A stretch of DNA of 64,000 nucleotides from JACCZX01 sp963807155 (GTDB lineage: Bacteria > Pseudomonadota > Gammaproteobacteria > Burkholderiales > Burkholderiaceae_F): assembly GCA_963807155.1 (NCBI GenBank), contig CAWEAZ010000022.1, positions 10,426 to 74,425 of the forward strand. The letters run 5' to 3'. The stretch's first letter is position 1. Each line of letters starts with the position of its first letter. The notes below the pieces were generated by a model, which was given only the letters and a program-made list of their open reading frames with translations, searched no databases and was not told the origin of the DNA. Positions 1-8,439 of the stretch are shown here, piece by piece. The translations under genes were made by a program, and so were the position numbers.

Positions 1-654
1 GGATTCAGCGCGCACACCGCGATGCGCGGCGTGACGAACCCTGCGCCGCGCATCGTGCGATCGGCGAGCGTCAACGCTTCATCGATCCGTTCCGGTGTAA
101 TCTGATCGAGCGCGGTTCGCAGCGCCACGTGCGAGGTCACGCGCGACATCCACAGGTTGTCGAGCACGTTCATCTCGCCGAAGAAGCCCTGGTGACGAGT
201 CAGGTGCGCGAACATCTGATGCTCGTCGTTGAAGTGCCAGCCGCCCGCATGCAACGCCGCCTTGTTCAGCGGAGCGAAACAAATGCCTTCGAGACGCCCA
301 TCAAGCGCCAGATCAATCATGGTCGCGAGCGTTTCGCCGGCGACGCGGCCCGACGTCGGCCGAGATCGCGCCGCGGGTGATGGTGCCTGGGTCGCAGTTG
401 GCCAGATCGATGATTGCCACGCCGTCGCGCACCTCGTCGATTTGCTCCGGGGTCGACACGACTTCATAGGCGAGATCGACATCGGCGTCGCGCGTGCCCT
501 GCTCGAGCACGCGCGCATCGCCCACCACTAGCAAGCGCGCGACGTCCGCGAGGCGCCGGTCTGCGAGCACGCGCGCGCACTGTTCAGGGCCGATGCCGGT
601 GCAGTCGCCGAGCATCAGGCCGAGCAAGGGCAGCGAGTGTGAAGGATTGTTCAA
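1..654 (-). CDS. PdxA-family 4-phosphate dehydrogenase, 3' end beyond window, one frame break
   Basis: NAD-dependent dehydrogenase of the PdxA/PdxA2 family (4-hydroxythreonine-4-phosphate, D-erythronate- or D-threonate-4-phosphate type). The N-terminus has the family motif GDCTGIGPE, and later segments read APLNKAALHAGG and FNDEHQMFA. Translation starts at a TTG with GGAGG upstream, and that TTG overlaps the permease stop (TTGA), so the gene is translationally coupled to the ABC transporter. The frame breaks at about 347-352 (a GGCCC run); removing one base continues as RVAGETLATMIDLALDG. The C-terminus lies outside the window. Clustering with a transporter argues for a catabolic PdxA2-like role rather than vitamin B6 synthesis (inference). 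Confidence 0.75.
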
Positions 655-2359
655 ATCTGCCTCCGATCGGTGAAGAAGTTGATCGCCGCGACCATCACAA
701 AGGTAATGACCAGCATCGTGATCGACAGTACCGCGATCGGTCCCCAGTCGTTGCTCTCGCGCAAATCGAACATCGTGACCGAGATGGTCTTGGTGCGTGC
801 GGTAAACAGCAGGATCGTCGCCGACAGTTCGCGAATCGAGCCGATGAAGACCAGGATCCAGGTCGCGATGACCCCATTGCGGATCAGCGGTGCAGTGATG
901 TCGACGAGCGCGCGCAGCCGTGTCGCGCCGAAGATGCGGCTCGCGTCCTCGAGCTCGGGATGCACCGACTTCAGCGACGACGCGATCTTGCTGGTAGCCG
1001 ACCGGAAGTTCCTTCGTTAGATACGCGAGGAAGATGATCCACAAGGTTCCATAGAGCACGAGCGGCGGCTGCGTGTAGCTGAGAAACAGGCCGACGGCCA
1101 ACACGATGCCGGGAATCGCGACCGGCGCCGTCGCGAGGAACGCGAGATAGCGATGGCCCCACACGAGTTTGCGCAGGCCCAGGTATGCCGATCACTGTGA
1201 CCAGAATCGTGGCCGCGGTCGCCGCGGTGACACCGAGCACGAAAGTGTTTACGAACGCAGACTTGGTCTGGCTGAATTCGAAAAAGACGAAGCGCCAGTG
1301 CTCGAGCGAAAAGTTGCCGATCACCGGGCCGGACCAGTTCTTCACGAAGGCTGTGCGCAGCAACACTCCGTACGGCAACACGATCGAACAGCCCAGCACG
1401 ACAGCGAACAGCGACAGCGCGGGAACCTTCCACGCGCCGAGGCGAATCAGCCGCGCGCCTGTGCTCTTGCCGCCGATCACCGAGTATCCGCGCCGGCCCA
1501 TGATCGCGGTCTGCGTCCTGAGCAGCACGACCGTGATCAGCAGCAAAGGCAGCGACGCGGCGGCCGCCAGTCCGAGCTGCGGCGGAAATTGAAACAGGCT
1601 CCAGATCTTCGTGGTCATCGTGTCGACGCCGGCGGGTAGCGCGAGGATCGCCGGTGTGCCGAACAACGTCATCGACTGCAGAAACGCCACCAGGAATCCG
1701 GCCAGCAGCGCGGGTACGACCAGCGGCAGCGTGATGTGCGCTGCGGTCCGCCACGCCGGAGCGCCGAGGATCGCGGACGCCTCTTCGAGTTCGCTCGGAA
1801 TTACATCGAGGCTGTTCGCAACAAACGTGAACACGTACGGAAACGTGTAGAGCGCCATCACGAACACCATGCCCCACGCTGAAAAGATGTTGATCAACGA
1901 CGCGTCGACGAACGGCTTCAGATCGAAGAGCGCGTAGTACCACTTGTTCAACAGGCCGGCGTTGGGTCCGCCGAGCAGTACCCATGCGAAGGCGCCGAGG
2001 AACGGCGGCGTAACGAACGACGCAAGAATCAGCGTGCGCATCAGACGCTTGGCGGGCAGATCGGTGCGCGCCACCAGCCACGCCATCGGCGCGGCCGTGA
2101 TCACGCAGATCGTTCCCACCGCGGCGGATGTCCATAGCGTCGTCACCAGCGGCTTGACGAACGCAGGGTCGACGAACAGGTGGCGATAGTGATCGAGCGT
2201 GAACGCTTTCGCAGCGTCGCGCAGGCTGGTGACCACCAGCCACGCCATCGGCAGCAGCACCAGCACCGCCAGCAGCAGTGCCATCGCGATCGAAACGGGC
2301 GCGGTCCAATCGATGGATCGCGCCCGTGGCGGGCTCGCTACCTCGAGCGTCGCTTCCAT
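651..2359 (-). CDS. Fused double-domain ABC permease, Fe3+/2-aminoethylphosphonate type, two frame breaks
   Basis: Inner-membrane permease of the FbpB/AfuB/ThiP type with two permease halves in one chain of about 569 residues. Each half carries an EAA-type cytoplasmic loop: EEASAILGAPAWRTAA in the first and ELEDASRIFGATRLRA in the second. The reading frame breaks near 1180 (GGG run; the corrected frame reads GLRKLVWGHRYLAF) and again near 985-1000 (LPVGYQ to KIASSLKSVHPE). It lies downstream of its ATPase and binding protein and overlaps the PdxA-like start by 4 bp. The substrate cannot be read from sequence; ferric iron, phosphonate or a small organic anion are all possible. Confidence 0.85.
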
Positions 2360-2385
2360 GCCGCGTGTGCTGCGGCTCTAGCGAA

Positions 2386-3418
2386 TCAATTACCGAACAG
2401 CGCCGTGTAGCGCTTCTTGATGTCGGCGATCTGCGGCAGCATTCCGACCGGGTCGTCGGGCAGCATCTTGATCTGCGATAGCGGTGTGCGTCCCGCGGGT
2501 TCTTTCACATCCGGATGGACCGAGCGCAACCCGCCCTCCGAAACCATCAGCTGCTGGACTTTCGCAGTGTGAAGGAAATTCTGCAGCACGCGTGCTGCGT
2601 TTGGATGCGGAGCGTCGGCGAAAATCGCAGTAGGCGAAGTCACGAAGGGCGTTCCTTCTTTCGCGTAGACGATCTTCACCGGACTCTTGGCGTCGATCTC
2701 GATGAACATGTTGTATTCGTTGCCGTCGACCATCACCGCGCGTTCGCCGCTCGCGATGCTCTTCGGCGTCGCGGTCGTCGACTGCAGCTGCTGCACGCCT
2801 TGCTTCGAGAGCTTCTCCAGGTAATCCCAGCCCAGCGCTTTGGTGATGCGCGTACGTGCCGGTTAAGCTCGTGCCGCTATAGCTCGGGTGCGATTTGGCC
2901 ATCTTGCCCTTCCATTGCGGATCGAGCAGGTCGGCATATCCGGTCGGTGCGGTCGCGGCTGGAACGAGGTTGGTGTTGTAGCCCATCACGCTCAAGCGTC
3001 GCGCGCCAAACAGCGAAATAGCCTTCAGGGTCCTTGAATTGCGCCGGGTAACGCTTCACGTCGGGCGGAGTGTGAGGCGCCAGCCACTTCTGCTGCTTCC
3101 AGAAAATGAAATGCGAGGCGTCCGATGAATTGACGACGTCGACGTTCTTGATGTTCGCCTGGTACTCCTGGTTGACTCTCTGGAAAACGCGCTCCGATCC
3201 CGAGCGCTCCACCTCGATCGCGATATTGGGATAGTCCGCGCGAAAAACCTTGGCGATCGCCTCCGCGACCTTGACGTCGACCGCCGTGTACCAGACGACC
3301 TTGCCTTCCTTTGCCGCGGCCGCCAGCATTGCGGGCGTCGTCTCCTGAGCAAATGCGGGTACCGCGATGGCGCAGGCCAGCAGCATGGCGGGAGTGTCTT
3401 GCCTGTAACCCATTTCAT
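2386..3418 (-). CDS. Periplasmic ABC substrate-binding protein (Fe3+/PotD-like), several frame breaks
   Basis: Extracellular solute-binding protein of the type-2 periplasmic fold. A signal peptide is evident (AMLLACAIAVPAFAQ), followed by the family opening AAAAKEGKVVWYTAVD. The best start is ATG at 3418 with GGAG upstream, but reaching the signal peptide needs a shift near 3385. Further breaks fall near 3005 (WRAT to LSVMGYNTNLV) and 2820-2860 (SLTGT to WDYLEKLSKQGV). The C-terminal part, ending KKRYTALFGN, is intact. It delivers substrate to the adjacent fused permease. If the breaks were real the protein would be dead, but conservation through all segments favours sequence error. Confidence 0.8.
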
Positions 3419-3457
3419 AGTGTCTCCTTCTTTAACAACGTTGTAGTGTGATGCTTG

Positions 3458-4516
3458 TTAGCGAGCGAGGCCGCGACACCGCTCGGCACTAAATCTGACC
3501 CTGACCTTTGAACCCGGGGGCACGTTAAGCGCGGCAGGTGCGGTGACCAAGAGCTCTTGGCCGACATCGACGATGTAGTCGCGATGACTGCCCAGATAGG
3601 CTTGACTGCGCACTACACCCGGCAGCGTGTTGTTGGCGGCGGTATTTTCGTCGGTCAACAATTGCACATCATTTGTCTTCACGCAGAAACTCATCGGCTG
3701 CTCGGGCCCCGGGAATTCGCCTTGACCGATATCAAGCGCATGGCCCGCGAACTCGACCTTGTTGCCTGACACGTGCTTCGCATCCAGGACGTTGCTGCCG
3801 CCGATGAAGCGTGCGACGAACTTCGAGTTGGGGCGGTCGTAAACCTCCTGCGGAGTTCCGATCTGCTCGATGCGGCCGGCGTTCATGATGACGATGCGAT
3901 CCGCCATCGTCATCGCTTCGCTCTGGTCGTGCGTGACGTAGATCGAGGTGTAGTGAAACTCATCGTGTAGGCGACGGATTTCGAAGCGCATCTCGCCGCG
4001 CAAATTGGCGTCGAGATTGGACAGCGGTTCATCGAGCAGCAGGATATCGGGCTTCGGCGCCAGCGCACGCGCCAGTGCAACGCGCTGCTGCTGGCCGCCC
4101 GATAGCTCGGATGGGTAGCGATCAGCTTGCGTACTGAGCTTCGTCGTGCCCAGTAGCGCGGAGGTGCGAGCCTCACGCTCGGCCGTGGGCATCGATTTCA
4201 TCTTCAACCCGTATTCGACGTTCTGCCGGACCGTCATGTGCGGCCATACTGCATAGCTCTGGAAGATCATGCTCATGTTGCGCCGCTCGGGAGGAACAAC
4301 GGCCCCGGGCGCCGACACGACCTTGCCGCCGACACGAATCTGTCCGGCGTCAGGTTCGATGAAGCCGGCAATCATGCGCAGTGTCGTGGTCTTGCCGCAG
4401 CCCGAGGGACCGAGCAAGCACACGAACTCACCGTGCTTGACTGCCAGACTGATGGAGTCAACCGAAACCACGCCCGGGTACTGCTTGGTCAGATTTTCCA
4501 GCTCGAGCGTGGCCAT
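3458..4516 (-). CDS. ABC transporter ATP-binding protein (FbpC/PotA type)
   Basis: Intact 352-residue ATPase that energises the adjacent permease. Walker A GPSGCGKTT is at residues 36-44, signature LSGGQ at 138-142, Walker B ILLLDE at 158-163 and the switch His in VTHDQ at about 196. A TOBE-like domain follows from about residue 280, as in iron, polyamine and maltose importers. It is the promoter-proximal gene of a four-gene minus-strand unit (ATPase, binding protein, permease, PdxA-like) that diverges from the VOC gene at 4620. Confidence 0.93.
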   Translation of the reverse strand: MATLELENLTKQYPGVVSVDSISLAVKHGEFVCLLGPSGCGKTTTLRMIAGFIEPDAGQIRVGGKVVSAPGAVVPPERRNMSMIFQSYAVWPHMTVRQNVEYGLKMKSMPTAEREARTSALLGTTKLSTQADRYPSELSGGQQQRVALARALAPKPDILLLDEPLSNLDANLRGEMRFEIRRLHDEFHYTSIYVTHDQSEAMTMADRIVIMNAGRIEQIGTPQEVYDRPNSKFVARFIGGSNVLDAKHVSGNKVEFAGHALDIGQGEFPGPEQPMSFCVKTNDVQLLTDENTAANNTLPGVVRSQAYLGSHRDYIVDVGQELLVTAPAALNVPPGSKVRVRFSAERCRGLAR

Positions 4517-4619
4517 GCTTGATCTTAGCCCGCGCGATTAAGGCGTCACACCTGATGCAGTCATAGAATGACTATCCGCTGCCTCAACACCTATGCGGGT
4601 TTCCACTGAAGGAGCGTAA

Positions 4620-5060
4620 ATGGGTCGGATCGTTCATCTGTCATTGAAAGTCGATGAAGTCGGGAGAACCGGTGAGTTTTATAAGAAGGTGTTTGGGTTT
4701 CAGGACGCCGAGACCATGAAAACCCGCGACCATATTTCGCGGCACATGACCGACGGCGAAATCGACTTTACTTTGATGAAGTACGACGCTGGAACGCAAT
4801 CTGCCGAGTCGAAAGCGGCGGGCGATGGGCCTTGTATCCATCACTTCGCGATCGAGGTTGAAGATGTCGCCGCGGCGACGGCAGAGGTCAAGTCCCATGG
4901 CTGTGAGATCGTCAGTGATCCGGGCGTGATGCCGGTGAAGTTTCGTGCGCCAGGCGGCACGATCGCTGAACTGGTGCAGATCGGTCGATACAAGAAAGTG
5001 GCGGGCGCTGCAGAAGAGCGATCGCATCACGCATCTGGCTCTCAAGGTCGACGAGATTGA
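4620..5060 (+). CDS. VOC (glyoxalase/bleomycin-resistance fold) protein, first tandem copy
   Basis: Small metal-dependent VOC-superfamily protein with an AAGGAG site six bases before ATG 4620. The domain runs from GRIVHLSLKVDEV to GTIAELVQIGRY (about residues 2-123). The last 20 residues (from VAGAAEERSHHA) have no counterpart in the second copy and arise because the frame runs into it. The neighbouring copy is clearly paralogous (shared KYDAGTQSAESKAAGDGPC). It heads a plus-strand cluster with TctB, TctA, TctC and a PrpD-SDR protein, so a lyase, isomerase or epimerase role on the imported acid is plausible. The natural end is uncertain. Confidence 0.8.
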   Translation: MGRIVHLSLKVDEVGRTGEFYKKVFGFQDAETMKTRDHISRHMTDGEIDFTLMKYDAGTQSAESKAAGDGPCIHHFAIEVEDVAAATAEVKSHGCEIVSDPGVMPVKFRAPGGTIAELVQIGRYKKVAGAAEERSHHASGSQGRRD

Positions 5061-5397
5061 CAGGACCGGCGACTTCTACCGGGACGTTTTCGGGTTCAGA
5101 GACTCGGAGACCAAAAAGACGCGCGACCACATGTCACGCCACATGACGGACGGCAGAATCGACTTCGCACTCTTGAAGTACGACGCGGGCACACAGTCGG
5201 CTGAATCGAAGGCAGCAGGTGACGGCCCGTGCATTCATCACTTCGCCGTGGAAGTGGAAGACATCGACAAGGCGACGCAGCAGATCAAGGCGAACGGTGC
5301 GGACATCGTCAGCGATCCGGGAGTGATTCCGGTGAAGTTTCGTGCACCGGGCGGCACGATTGCCGAGCTGGTGCCGCTTGGTCGCTACCAGCGTTGA
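5008..5397 (+). CDS. VOC protein, second tandem copy, start unresolved
   Basis: Second VOC domain, closely similar to the first (SDRITHLALKVDEIDRTG; MTDGRIDFALLKYDAG; GTIAELVPLGRYQR). No ATG precedes it: options are CTG 5008, GTG 4945 deep inside the first copy, or an in-frame fusion. Dropping one A from the AAA at 4995-4997 would join both copies into one two-domain protein (GRYKKWRALQKSDRITH). Whether these are two proteins or one therefore depends on a single base. Two-domain VOC proteins are common, so the fusion is biologically reasonable. Confidence 0.75.
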   Translation: MQKSDRITHLALKVDEIDRTGDFYRDVFGFRDSETKKTRDHMSRHMTDGRIDFALLKYDAGTQSAESKAAGDGPCIHHFAVEVEDIDKATQQIKANGADIVSDPGVIPVKFRAPGGTIAELVPLGRYQR

Positions 5398-5431
5398 CCG
5401 CGCGACGGAGGTCAGCGCACGGAGATCCGGA

Positions 5432-5896
5432 ATGAGCGCGTTCATCCGCAAGGGCGACTTCTGGTCCGGCTTGGTACTGGTTGTCCTCGGTGCCTACATC
5501 GTCAAAGAAGCTTGGAGCTGGGAATACCTGAGCGTCGATGGTCCCGGTCCGGGCTTCTTTCCGCTGTGGTACGGCGGCGCAATGATCGTTCTGTCGTTGC
5601 TGTTGGTGGCCGGCGCGGTGTTGAAGTCCGATCCCGCTGCGCTGCAGAGGCAGGTCAACTGGAGTGAATTGCGCCGTGTGCTGACTTGCTGGGCGGCTTT
5701 CGTCGCGTGCATCGCGTTGCTGAATGTGCTTGGGTTCGTCGTCTCTTTCGCGCTGATGACCTGGTTCATCATCGCGGTGCTGTTCCGCAAGTCGCAACGA
5801 CTTGCGATCGGGCTCGGCGTCGGCGGTGCGCTGTCCTTTTACGCGCTGTTCTCGCTGGCTCTCGGCGTGGCATTGCCTGCAGGATTTTTGTTCTAG
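5432..5896 (+). CDS. tctB: Tripartite tricarboxylate transporter TctB family protein
   Basis: Small membrane subunit of a TTT-family importer, 154 residues with four predicted hydrophobic helices. The N-terminus RKGDFWSGLVLVVLGAY and the loop GPGPGFFPLWYG are typical of TctB. ATG 5432 is chosen because it begins just before that conserved segment, with CGGAG nearby. It sits 10 bp before tctA, as in other tctBA pairs. It presumably works with the TctC receptor at 7441. Confidence 0.9.
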   Translation: MSAFIRKGDFWSGLVLVVLGAYIVKEAWSWEYLSVDGPGPGFFPLWYGGAMIVLSLLLVAGAVLKSDPAALQRQVNWSELRRVLTCWAAFVACIALLNVLGFVVSFALMTWFIIAVLFRKSQRLAIGLGVGGALSFYALFSLALGVALPAGFLF

Positions 5897-5906
5897 CAGC
5901 GGCAGC

Positions 5907-7418
5907 ATGGATACTCTGAGCGGGCTGCTGCAAGGCTTTGATGTTGCGCTGGCCGGCACCAACCTTGCGATGTGCATCATCGGCGTGCTGCTGGGCACAG
6001 TGATCGGTGTCCTCCCTGGGCTTGGCCCGCCGGCAACGATCGCGATGCTGTTGCCGTTGACGATGAGACTCGAGCCCACCGGCGCGATGATCATGTTGGC
6101 CGGCATCTACTACGGCGCGAAGTACGGCGGTTCGACCACATCGATCCTTCTCAATGTGCCGGGCGAGTCGGCTTCGGTCGTCACGTGCTTTGACGGCTAT
6201 CAAATGGCGCGCAAGGGCCGCGCGGGTGCCGCGCTCGGGATAAGCGCGATCGCATCGTTCATCGCCGGCACGCTTGGGGTGGTCGGGCTGATGCTGATAG
6301 CGCCACCGCTCGCGAAGCTGTCGCTCGCGTTCAGTGCGCCGGAGTACTTTGCGCTGATGGTGCTCGGCCTTGCGATGGTCGTTCTGCTGTCGGGTGAATC
6401 GCTGACCAAAGGGCTGCTGGCGATGCTTGTCGGCCTGTGGATCGCGACGATGGGGACCGACCTGTTCAGCGCGACCTCGCGCTTCACCTTCGGTCAAACT
6501 GCGCTGCTGGGGGGCATCGATTTCATCGTCGTTGCCATCGGCATCTTCGCGATCGGAGAAGTCCTGGCCAACATGGAGCCACAGGAGCCTGCCGGCATGC
6601 TGCCGGTGCCCAAGGGCTTGAAGAATCTGCTGCCGACTTGGCAAGACATGAAGGACTGCCGCTTCGCGTTCGTCAACGGCTCATTGGTCGGCTTCATCGT
6701 TGGCATTCTTCCGGGTGCCGGTTCCACCATCGCCTCGTTCCTCAGCTACGGAATCGAGAAGGCAGTGTCCAAGCATCCGGAAAAGTTTGGTACCGGCGCG
6801 ATCGAAGGCGTGGCGGCACCTGAGGGCGCAAACAACGCTGAAACGGCGGGCTCATTGGTTCCGCTGCTGACGCTCGGAATTCCTGGCAGTGGCACCACGG
6901 CGATATTGCTCGCTGCGCTCGTGCTGTGGGGTTTCAAACCTGGCCCGCTGTTCATCTCGGACACGCCTGCACTTTTTTGGGGATTGGTCGCGAGCATGTA
7001 TATCGGCAATGTAATGTTGCTGATCCTGAATCTGCCGCTGGTTGCAGTATTCGCGCAGTTGCTGAAAATTCCCGCTTACGCAATGTATCCGCTGATACTG
7101 GGCATGGCGCTCGTCGGCGTGTACAGCGATTCCTCAAGCATGTTCAAACTCGGTCTGCTCGCGCTCTTCGGTCTGCTCGGCTATGCGATGCGCAAGCTGC
7201 ACTATCCGGCCGCACCGTTGGTGCTGGGCCTCGTGCTTGGTGATGCGATGGAACGCGCTTTGCGCCAGTCGCTGATGATGTCGCAAGGTGATATTTCGAT
7301 ATTGTTCAGGCCAATTCCGGCGGGACTGTTGTTGGTCGCTGCCGTGCTGCTGATCGTGCCGCTATTCAAGAAGTTCAATGCGATGCGTTTGCAGGTGCTC
7401 GATCAAAAGGCTTCGTGA
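5907..7418 (+). CDS. tctA: Tripartite tricarboxylate transporter TctA family permease
   Basis: Large membrane subunit (503 residues, multiple helices) that translocates a carboxylate using an ion gradient. Both family glycine-rich motifs are present: GVLPGLGPPATIAMLLPLT near residue 33 and GILPGAGSTIASFLSY near residue 266. Also typical are YYGAKYGGSTTSILLNVPG and the stretch GAANNAETAG-like at 307-313. ATG 5907 follows tctB by 10 bp. The frame is intact throughout, unlike many neighbours. Substrate is not predictable; candidates are citrate, tartrate, aromatic acids or other carboxylates. Confidence 0.95.
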   Translation: MDTLSGLLQGFDVALAGTNLAMCIIGVLLGTVIGVLPGLGPPATIAMLLPLTMRLEPTGAMIMLAGIYYGAKYGGSTTSILLNVPGESASVVTCFDGYQMARKGRAGAALGISAIASFIAGTLGVVGLMLIAPPLAKLSLAFSAPEYFALMVLGLAMVVLLSGESLTKGLLAMLVGLWIATMGTDLFSATSRFTFGQTALLGGIDFIVVAIGIFAIGEVLANMEPQEPAGMLPVPKGLKNLLPTWQDMKDCRFAFVNGSLVGFIVGILPGAGSTIASFLSYGIEKAVSKHPEKFGTGAIEGVAAPEGANNAETAGSLVPLLTLGIPGSGTTAILLAALVLWGFKPGPLFISDTPALFWGLVASMYIGNVMLLILNLPLVAVFAQLLKIPAYAMYPLILGMALVGVYSDSSSMFKLGLLALFGLLGYAMRKLHYPAAPLVLGLVLGDAMERALRQSLMMSQGDISILFRPIPAGLLLVAAVLLIVPLFKKFNAMRLQVLDQKAS

Positions 7419-7440
7419 ATCAACAAAGAGGAGACTACTT

Positions 7441-8430
7441 ATGACCTACGCTCGAATGACCCGCACCGCTGCCGTCTCGGCGGCCTTGCTGTCTTTGCTA
7501 TGCGTTGGCGGCGATGCGCACGCTCAATGGAAACCCACCAAGACGGTGGAAATGATCGTGCACACCGGGCCGGGCGGAGGCAGCGATCTGCTCGCGCGCG
7601 CAATCGCAACGATGTTGGAGAAGGAGAAACTGTTGCCGGTTCGAATGCAGGTGCTGAACAGAGCGGGCGGTAACGGTGCAGTGGCCGCAGCGGCGATCGC
7701 CGAACGCAAGGATGACCCGCACACGATCGGTCTCGTGACCAGCGTGTGGATCGCGGGCCCATTGACCTCGAGCGAAGCGAAGGTCACCTTGCATGACCTG
7801 AAACCGGTCGCAGGCCTGCTGATGGACCCTGCCGTGTTCGCAGTGCGCGCCGACTCACCGTACAAGACCTTGCGCGAGTTCATCGAGGCGGCGAAAGCGC
7901 AGCCGGGACAACTGAAGCAATCCGGAGGTTCGGTCACTTCACGCGACAACATCATTCGGCAGAGCTTGCAGGCCCACACCGGCGCCCGCTGGGCATTTGT
8001 CTCTTTTCCAGGAGGTGGTGAACGCCTGGCTGCTTTGCTCGGCGGGCATGTGGACATCATGGTCATCGAGCCGCAGGAAGCCGGTGAGCAAGTGCGCGCG
8101 GGAAAGATGCGTGTCTTGGCGCAGCTAAGCGAGCGTCCACTGCCGGGCTATCCCGGCGTCCCCACACTGAAGGAAGCCGGCTACGACATCAAGGCGACGC
8201 CGCAGATCCGTGCGGTGGTGGCGCCTCCCGGGGTGTCCAATGAGGTCGTTGCGTACTGGGAAGATCTATTCGCCAAATTGCGCGCAACGCCTTCGTGGAA
8301 AAAATATGTCGAGGAGAACCAGCTCGAGGATCACTTCGCCAACAGCGCCGAGCTTTCGAAAATGATCAAGCAGATCGAGGACGAGCTGCGTACGCAGTAT
8401 CAGGCGGCGGGAATCAAGGTTGTGCGCTGA
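7441..8430 (+). CDS. tctC: Bug/TctC-family tripartite tricarboxylate receptor
   Basis: Periplasmic receptor of 329 residues with a signal peptide ending AHA before QWKPTKTVEMIVH. The glycine-rich ligand region GPGGGSDLLARAIA and the later VPTLKEAGYDI segment fit the Bug family. GAGGAG lies upstream of ATG 7441. It follows tctA by 22 bp, so tctB-tctA-tctC form a complete transporter; it is the only one of four Bug genes in the window with its own membrane subunits. Confidence 0.93.
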   Translation: MTYARMTRTAAVSAALLSLLCVGGDAHAQWKPTKTVEMIVHTGPGGGSDLLARAIATMLEKEKLLPVRMQVLNRAGGNGAVAAAAIAERKDDPHTIGLVTSVWIAGPLTSSEAKVTLHDLKPVAGLLMDPAVFAVRADSPYKTLREFIEAAKAQPGQLKQSGGSVTSRDNIIRQSLQAHTGARWAFVSFPGGGERLAALLGGHVDIMVIEPQEAGEQVRAGKMRVLAQLSERPLPGYPGVPTLKEAGYDIKATPQIRAVVAPPGVSNEVVAYWEDLFAKLRATPSWKKYVEENQLEDHFANSAELSKMIKQIEDELRTQYQAAGIKVVR

Positions 8431-8439
8431 GCGGCAATC

